Source: Pseudaminobacter soli (ex Li et al. 2025) (GTDB lineage: Bacteria; Pseudomonadota; Alphaproteobacteria; Rhizobiales; Rhizobiaceae). Taken from it: DNA of 64,000 nucleotides. The stretch lies in the NCBI RefSeq assembly GCF_003012705.1, contig NZ_PXYL01000012.1, positions 100,044-164,043 on the forward strand, written 5' to 3'. The position numbers and the translations under genes were made by a program. Shown here piece after piece: positions 57,707 to 64,000 of the stretch; the first letter of the stretch is position 1, and every line of letters begins with the position of its first letter. The notes under the pieces were generated by a model, which searched no databases, was not told the origin of the DNA, and was given only the letters and a program-made list of their open reading frames with translations.

Positions 57707-58783
57707 ATGAAAATGCGTAATACTTCTGTCTTCCAGGCGGCAATCCGTCTTGCCGCGATGGCCGTGGCCGTGTTCGCCCTTTCGGGGCTGGAGACGACGG
57801 GCGCCCGCGCCGACGAGCTGGCAAAGGACCTGTTCGGCGCCCAGAAACTGCCGGCGGCGACCGCCCCGCATTCCTACGGCTTCTATTCCAAGGGCTGCTT
57901 CGCGGGCGGTGTGGCGATCGCCACCGACGGGCCGACCTGGCAGGCGATGCGTCTGTCTCGCAACCGGCGCTGGGGTCACCCGACCATGATCCGGCTGATC
58001 GAAAAGCTGTCGCATGATGCGGTGGCCGACGGCTGGCCGGGCCTTTTGGTCGGCGACATTTCGCAGCCGCGCGGCGGGCCGATGCTGACCGGCCATGCCT
58101 CGCACCAGATCGGCCTCGACGCCGACATCTGGTTCACGCCGATGCCCGACCACCGGCTGACGCCGACCGAGCGCGAGAACATGAGCGCGACCTCGCTGGT
58201 GAACGACAAGACCCATCTGGTCATCGACCGGTTGTGGACCCCGGCGCATGAGCGGCTCCTGAAGCGCGCCGCGAGCTACCCGGAAGTCGAGCGCATCCTG
58301 GTCAATCCGGGCATCAAGAAGAAGCTCTGCGACACGGTGACGGGCGACCGCAGCTGGCTGCGCAAGATCCGCCCCTTCTGGGGCCACGACTACCACTTCC
58401 ACGTCCGTATCGGCTGCCAGCCGGGCTCGGTGGGCTGCAAGACGCAGGAATCGACGCCGCCCGGCGATGGCTGCGACAAGTCGCTGGCCTGGTGGTTCAC
58501 CGAGGAGCCGTGGCGCCCCAGCAAGAACCCGGACGCCCCCAAGGCGCGCGACGTGATGACCATGGCGAAACTGCCCAAGGAGTGCCGCGCGGTGCTCAAC
58601 GCGCCCTCGCCCCAGTCCGAGGCCGCAGTGACCATGGGCGATACCGGCGGCAGCGCGGTGGCGACCACGAAGCCGGATGCCAAGCCGACCGTCGATGTCG
58701 GCGCGCCGCCGGTACCAGCGAACGCCTTTGCGCCGACGCCGATCAAGCGCCCGCCTTTGCCCCTGCCCAAGCCTTCGCGCTGA
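57707..58783 (+). CDS. mepA: Penicillin-insensitive murein endopeptidase MepA
   Basis: Periplasmic LAS-type zinc endopeptidase that cleaves D-Ala-meso-DAP cross-links. It has 358 residues: signal peptide ending around GARA, then zinc ligands in HASHQIGLDADIWF and the second His set in WGHDYHFHVRIGC. Several Cys pairs (KGCF, GCQPG, GCDK, KECR) suggest disulfides. The Pro-rich tail (residues about 325-358) is longer than in E. coli MepA. Confidence 0.93.
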   Translation: MKMRNTSVFQAAIRLAAMAVAVFALSGLETTGARADELAKDLFGAQKLPAATAPHSYGFYSKGCFAGGVAIATDGPTWQAMRLSRNRRWGHPTMIRLIEKLSHDAVADGWPGLLVGDISQPRGGPMLTGHASHQIGLDADIWFTPMPDHRLTPTERENMSATSLVNDKTHLVIDRLWTPAHERLLKRAASYPEVERILVNPGIKKKLCDTVTGDRSWLRKIRPFWGHDYHFHVRIGCQPGSVGCKTQESTPPGDGCDKSLAWWFTEEPWRPSKNPDAPKARDVMTMAKLPKECRAVLNAPSPQSEAAVTMGDTGGSAVATTKPDAKPTVDVGAPPVPANAFAPTPIKRPPLPLPKPSR

Positions 58784-58924
58784 CGGCGGCGAGGTTGGCG
58801 GCCGCAAGCAAAGAGCCGCAGCCGGCGGGTAAATCGACGTACGACGCGACGAAGGCCCCTTTCGTCGCGCCGCATCCTTGGCTATAGGTTTCAACCGATT
58901 TAGCTAACGGGCATCGGCTTCCAA

Positions 58925-59308
58925 GTGGCATCTCCTCTCCGGCTGGCGCTGATTGCGCATGACGAAAAGAAGGACGACATGGTCGCCTTCGCCCGGGCGC
59001 ATGCCGACTTCCTGGCCGGCTGCGATCTCGTGGCCACCGGCACGACCGGCCAGCGCATCGTCGACGCCTGCCCGGAGCTCAAGGTGCGGCGGCTCAAGAG
59101 CGGCCCGCTGGGCGGCGACCAGCAGATCGGCGCCCTGATTGCCGAAAGCGCGATCGACGCGCTCATTTTCTTCGTTGATCCGCTGACGCCGATGCCGCAT
59201 GACGTGGATGTGAAGGCGCTAATGCGGCTGGCGATCGTTTACGATATACCGCTGGCGCTGAACCACGCGACCGCCGAGCTGCTGATCGGCAAGTTGCGCC
59301 AGCCGTGA
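58925..59308 (+). CDS. mgsA: Methylglyoxal synthase
   Basis: Converts dihydroxyacetone phosphate to methylglyoxal and phosphate, a bypass relieving sugar-phosphate stress. It has 127 residues, starting [19 protein letters not shown]. The catalytic Asp region is [12 protein letters not shown] and the His region is [18 protein letters not shown]. The GTG start has a weak ribosome site. It lies just before glk, 20 bases apart. Confidence 0.94.
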   Translation: MASPLRLALIAHDEKKDDMVAFARAHADFLAGCDLVATGTTGQRIVDACPELKVRRLKSGPLGGDQQIGALIAESAIDALIFFVDPLTPMPHDVDVKALMRLAIVYDIPLALNHATAELLIGKLRQP

Positions 59309-59328
59309 ATTTGGGGATTTTGACCAGA

Positions 59329-60354
59329 ATGTCTTCTGCCCGCGACGAGGATTCCATCCTGCAATTTCCGATCCTGATCGGCGACATCGGCGGCACCAAT
59401 GCCCGCTTCGCCATCATCGTCGACGCCAATTCCGAGCCGGGCGAGACGCGCGTCGTGCAGACCGCGAACTACGCCTCGATCGACGACGCCATCCAGCAGG
59501 CGGTGCTGGACCACACTTCGCTGAGGCCGCGTTCGGCGGTGCTTGCGGTGGCGGGCCCGGTCGACAGCGACGAGATCGCGCTGACCAACTGCCCCTGGGT
59601 GGTGCGGCCGAAGGCGATGTTCGAGACGCTCGGCCTTTCCGACATCGTCGTGCTCAACGACTTCGAGGCGCAGGCGCTTGCCGTGGCGGCGCTCGGCGAG
59701 GAGCACATGGAAAAGATCGGCCCCGGCGAGCCGGAGCCGAATGCCGGGCGCGTGGTGCTGGGCCCCGGAACCGGGCTGGGCGTCGCCGGCCTGATCCACG
59801 CCTGCCATAAATGGATACCGGTGCCGGGCGAAGGCGGACACATGGACATCGGTCCGCGCACGGAGCGCGACCGCGAGATCTTCCCGCATCTCGAACCGAT
59901 CGAGGGCCGCATTTCGGGCGAGCAGATTCTTTGCGGGCGCGGACTGGTTAATTCCTACCGGGCGATCGCGATTGCCGACGGCAAGGAAGCCCGCTTCACG
60001 ACGCCGGCGGAGATCACCGCCGCCGCACTCGACAAATCCGATCCGATGGCCGTTGAGGCGCTGGACTTTTTCGTCACCTGCCTCGGCCGCACCGCGGGCG
60101 ACCTGGCGCTGGTGTTCATGAGCCGCGGCGGCGTCTATCTCACCGGCGGCATCGCGCAGAAGATCGTGCCGGCGCTGAAGACGGGCAATTTCCGCGAGGC
60201 CTTCGAAGACAAGGCGCCGCATCGCGAGCTGCTGCGCAGCATGCCGGTTTACGTCATCACCCACCCGCTGGCGGCGCTGAACGGCCTTGCGGCCTATGCC
60301 CGCATACCCTCGCGTTTCGGCGTCGAAACCACCGGCCGGCGCTGGCGGGCATAG
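59329..60354 (+). CDS. glk: Glucokinase
   Basis: ATP-dependent phosphorylation of glucose. It has 341 residues of the ASKHA fold, with [17 protein letters not shown] at the N-terminus, [15 protein letters not shown], and [18 protein letters not shown] with the sugar-binding region [16 protein letters not shown]. An in-frame GTG at 59305 overlaps the mgsA stop (GTGA); the ATG at 59329 was chosen for family length. Downstream of mgsA, so glucose entry and methylglyoxal formation are linked in one transcript. Confidence 0.94.
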   Translation: MSSARDEDSILQFPILIGDIGGTNARFAIIVDANSEPGETRVVQTANYASIDDAIQQAVLDHTSLRPRSAVLAVAGPVDSDEIALTNCPWVVRPKAMFETLGLSDIVVLNDFEAQALAVAALGEEHMEKIGPGEPEPNAGRVVLGPGTGLGVAGLIHACHKWIPVPGEGGHMDIGPRTERDREIFPHLEPIEGRISGEQILCGRGLVNSYRAIAIADGKEARFTTPAEITAAALDKSDPMAVEALDFFVTCLGRTAGDLALVFMSRGGVYLTGGIAQKIVPALKTGNFREAFEDKAPHRELLRSMPVYVITHPLAALNGLAAYARIPSRFGVETTGRRWRA

Positions 60355-60508
60355 GTCGCCACGCGGGAGGTGATGCGCGACATCGTCGCCACAACGGCGA
60401 TGATTCGCATTCCGGCCATAGGCAAGCCGGCGCGATGACGCTATTAGGATCGCCGAACGAACCGCGTGGCGGGCGCGGCAGCGCAATCTTTGACGGACGA
60501 TCCTGAAT

Positions 60509-62349
<1,841 letters not shown>

Positions 62350-62353
<4 letters not shown>

Positions 62354-63171
62354 ACGACATGGGTCTCGTGGTTGTCGGGGCCGCCGGCCGGATGGGACAG
62401 ACGCTGATCCGCACCATCCATGCCATGCCCGGCGTGCGCCTGGCCGGCGCGGTCGAGCGGGCCGGCTCGGCTCATGTCGGTCACGATGCCGGAGAACTCG
62501 CCGGCCTCGGCAAGCTCGGCGTTGCGATCACCGACGACCCGCTGCCCGCCTTCGCCAAGGCCGACGGCGTGCTCGATTTCACAGCACCCGCCGCGACCAC
62601 GGAATTTGCCGGCTACGCCGCGCAGGCGCGCATCGTCCATGTCATCGGCACCACCGGCTGCTCGGCCGGCGACGAAGCCAAGATCGCGGCGGCCGCCCGC
62701 CACGCGACGATCGTCAAGTCCGGCAATATGAGCCTGGGCGTCAACCTACTTGCGGTGCTGGTGGAGCAGGCGGCGCAGGCGCTGGGGCCGGAAGACTTCG
62801 ACATCGAGATCCTCGAAATGCACCACCGCCACAAGGTCGACGCGCCTTCGGGCACCGCACTCTTGCTGGGCGAAGCAGCCGCCACGGGACGCGGCATTAG
62901 CCTTGGCGAGCACAGCGCCAGGGCGCGCGACGGCCACACCGGCGTGCGGGAGGACGGCGCCATCGGCTTCGCCTCTCTGCGGGGCGGCTCGGTGGTTGGC
63001 GACCATTCGGTGATCCTCGCCGGCACCGGCGAGCGCATCACGCTTTCGCACCAGGCCGAAGACCGCGCCATCTTCGCGCGCGGCGCGGTGAAGGCGGCGC
63101 TCTGGGCCCGCGGCCGCAAGCCGGGGCTCTATTCCATGCGGGACGTGCTCGGCCTTTCGCGAGCCGGGTGA
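62350..63171 (+). CDS. dapB: 4-hydroxy-tetrahydrodipicolinate reductase
   Basis: NAD(P)H reduction step of lysine and diaminopimelate synthesis. It has 273 residues: [17 protein letters not shown] at the N-terminus, then the catalytic [19 protein letters not shown] near residue 157 and the C-terminal [14 protein letters not shown]. It overlaps the ABC exporter by 4 bases and ends 32 bases before gpmA, one likely operon. Confidence 0.95.
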
Positions 63172-63203
63172 CTCGCATCTTATCCATCCCAAGGGAGCAA
63201 GAC

Positions 63204-63833
63204 ATGACCGGAACCCTCGTGCTCGTCCGCCACGGCCAGAGCGAATGGAACATGAAGAACCTGTTCACCGGCTGGCGTGACGTCGACCTCAGCGCGCAGG
63301 GCGAGGCGGAAGCCAAGGCTGCCGGCGCACGGCTCGCCGCACGCGGCCTGAAATTCGACATCGCCTTCACCTCGGCGCTGAAGCGCGCGCAGAAGACCTG
63401 CCAATACATTCTCGACGCCACCGGCCAGAGCGACCTCAAGACGATCCGCGACCAGGCACTCAACGAGCGCGACTATGGCGACCTTAACGGCCTCAACAAG
63501 GACGATGCGCGCGCCAAGTGGGGCGAGGAGCAGGTGCATGTCTGGCGCCGTTCCTACGACACCCCCCCGCCCGGCGGCGAGAGCCTGAAGGACACCGGCG
63601 CGCGCGTGTGGCCCTACTACATGCACGACATGCAGCCGCATGTGCTGCGCGGCGGGACCGTGCTGGTGGCCGCGCACGGCAATTCGCTGCGCGCGCTGAT
63701 CATGGCGCTGGAGGGCATTTCGGGCGAGGAGATCGTCAAGCTCGAACTCGCGACCGGCGTTCCGATCATCTACCGCCTGAACGCCGATTCGACGGTAGCG
63801 TCGAAGGAGATCCTCGTCGCCGAGCCGGCGTAA
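63204..63833 (+). CDS. gpmA: 2,3-bisphosphoglycerate-dependent phosphoglycerate mutase
   Basis: Interconverts 3- and 2-phosphoglycerate in glycolysis. It has 209 residues: phospho-His motif [12 protein letters not shown] at the N-terminus, then [16 protein letters not shown] and [17 protein letters not shown] with the second His. AAGGGA precedes ATG 63204, preferred to 63168. A terminator follows. Confidence 0.94.
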   Translation: MTGTLVLVRHGQSEWNMKNLFTGWRDVDLSAQGEAEAKAAGARLAARGLKFDIAFTSALKRAQKTCQYILDATGQSDLKTIRDQALNERDYGDLNGLNKDDARAKWGEEQVHVWRRSYDTPPPGGESLKDTGARVWPYYMHDMQPHVLRGGTVLVAAHGNSLRALIMALEGISGEEIVKLELATGVPIIYRLNADSTVASKEILVAEPA

Positions 63834-63857
63834 GCCGCTGCCATAAAGCGAATCTCG

Positions 63858-63888
63858 AAGCCCGGCCCTCGCGCCGGGCTTCTCTTTT
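63858..63888 (+). terminator. Intrinsic terminator after gpmA
   Basis: AAGCCCGGC (63858-63866) and GCCGGGCTT (63873-63881) form a perfect 9-base stem, followed by CTCTTTT. It closes the exporter-dapB-gpmA operon. Confidence 0.85.
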
Positions 63889-63947
63889 GGGGCGGGAACT
63901 GTCAAGCGCAAGAAAGTACCCCGGATAGCAAGCTCCAGGCTCTAACG

Positions 63948-64000
63948 ATGAGCACAAAGGATCGTGTCAGCAATTCAGGTGCTGCCGCGTGGTGCTTGTG
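63948..64000 (+). other. Possible start of a gene cut by the window end
   Basis: An ATG at 63948 opens MSTKDRVSNSGAAAW and stays open to the last base (17 codons). No clear ribosome site precedes it, so it may be chance. Confidence 0.15.

Noticed and set aside
58846..58868. Hairpin GCGACGAA/TTCGTCGC after mepA as terminator
   Set aside because: The stem is perfect but no T-run follows, so an intrinsic terminator is not supported.

Overview
The window reads as one continuous piece of an alphaproteobacterial chromosome from the order Rhizobiales, most like Mesorhizobium or a close Phyllobacteriaceae relative. The grounds are the high G+C content, the protein flavour, the gene neighbourhoods (irr-fabA-fabB-fabI; lnt / XRE regulator / metK / trmB; tsaB-rimI-acyltransferase-miaB-phoH-ybeY-corC-lnt), an Irr protein without the heme-regulatory Cys-Pro motif of Bradyrhizobium Irr, and several dispersed palindromes of the type common in rhizobial intergenic DNA. 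This placement is inference from gene content; no 16S rRNA gene is present.

Layout. 1-4.9 kb: 3' part of dnaA, then dnaN, recF, a MoeB/ThiF-like E1 enzyme and a GNAT acetyltransferase. 5-8.3 kb: a small secreted protein, a D-2-hydroxyacid dehydrogenase, a double SH3b protein, a DUF4260 membrane protein and irr. 8.4-11.1 kb: fabA-fabB-fabI, closed by a terminator shared with the convergent rsmC. 12.3-14 kb: an ABC-F ATPase. 14-24.1 kb (minus strand): the translation/RNA operon rimP-nusA-ylxR-infB-rbfA-truB followed by rpsO and pnp. Its leader carries a promoter and then an intrinsic-terminator-like hairpin. 24.2-37.3 kb, almost all minus strand: trmB, metK, an XRE regulator, lnt, corC-like, ybeY, phoH, miaB, an acyltransferase, rimI, tsaB and malate synthase G. 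37.4-41.9 kb is the accessory-looking part: a solitary hydantoinase-A protein, a small DUF1579-like protein behind a perfect inverted repeat, and a GIY-YIG nuclease gene inside an array of palindromic repeats and copies of its own 3' end. 41.9-48.3 kb: lepA, a LysE/ArgO-type exporter with a basic mini-ORF upstream, a cyanide-insensitive-type bd oxidase (cydAB) and dmeF. 48.3-55.5 kb: small metabolic and envelope genes (stand-alone DUF2156, flavin monooxygenase, SDR, PAP2, DUF899 behind an operator-like palindrome, uppP, GST). 55.5-63.8 kb: queG and an SDR, mepA, mgsA-glk, an MsbA-like ABC exporter, dapB and gpmA.

Most of the window is conserved housekeeping DNA. No rRNA, tRNA, CRISPR array, prophage or classical insertion sequence was seen. 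The most unusual structure is the GIY-YIG/palindrome array at 40.6-41.9 kb, which has a further palindrome copy in front of dmeF at 48.2 kb. It looks like a small non-autonomous or nuclease-linked repeat family. Other leads are the rimP-nusA leader attenuator, the Lys/Arg-rich mini-ORF before the LysE-type exporter, two operator-like palindromes without an adjacent regulator gene, and two enzymes lacking family hallmark residues. All similarity statements come from reading the sequence by eye; no search was run.
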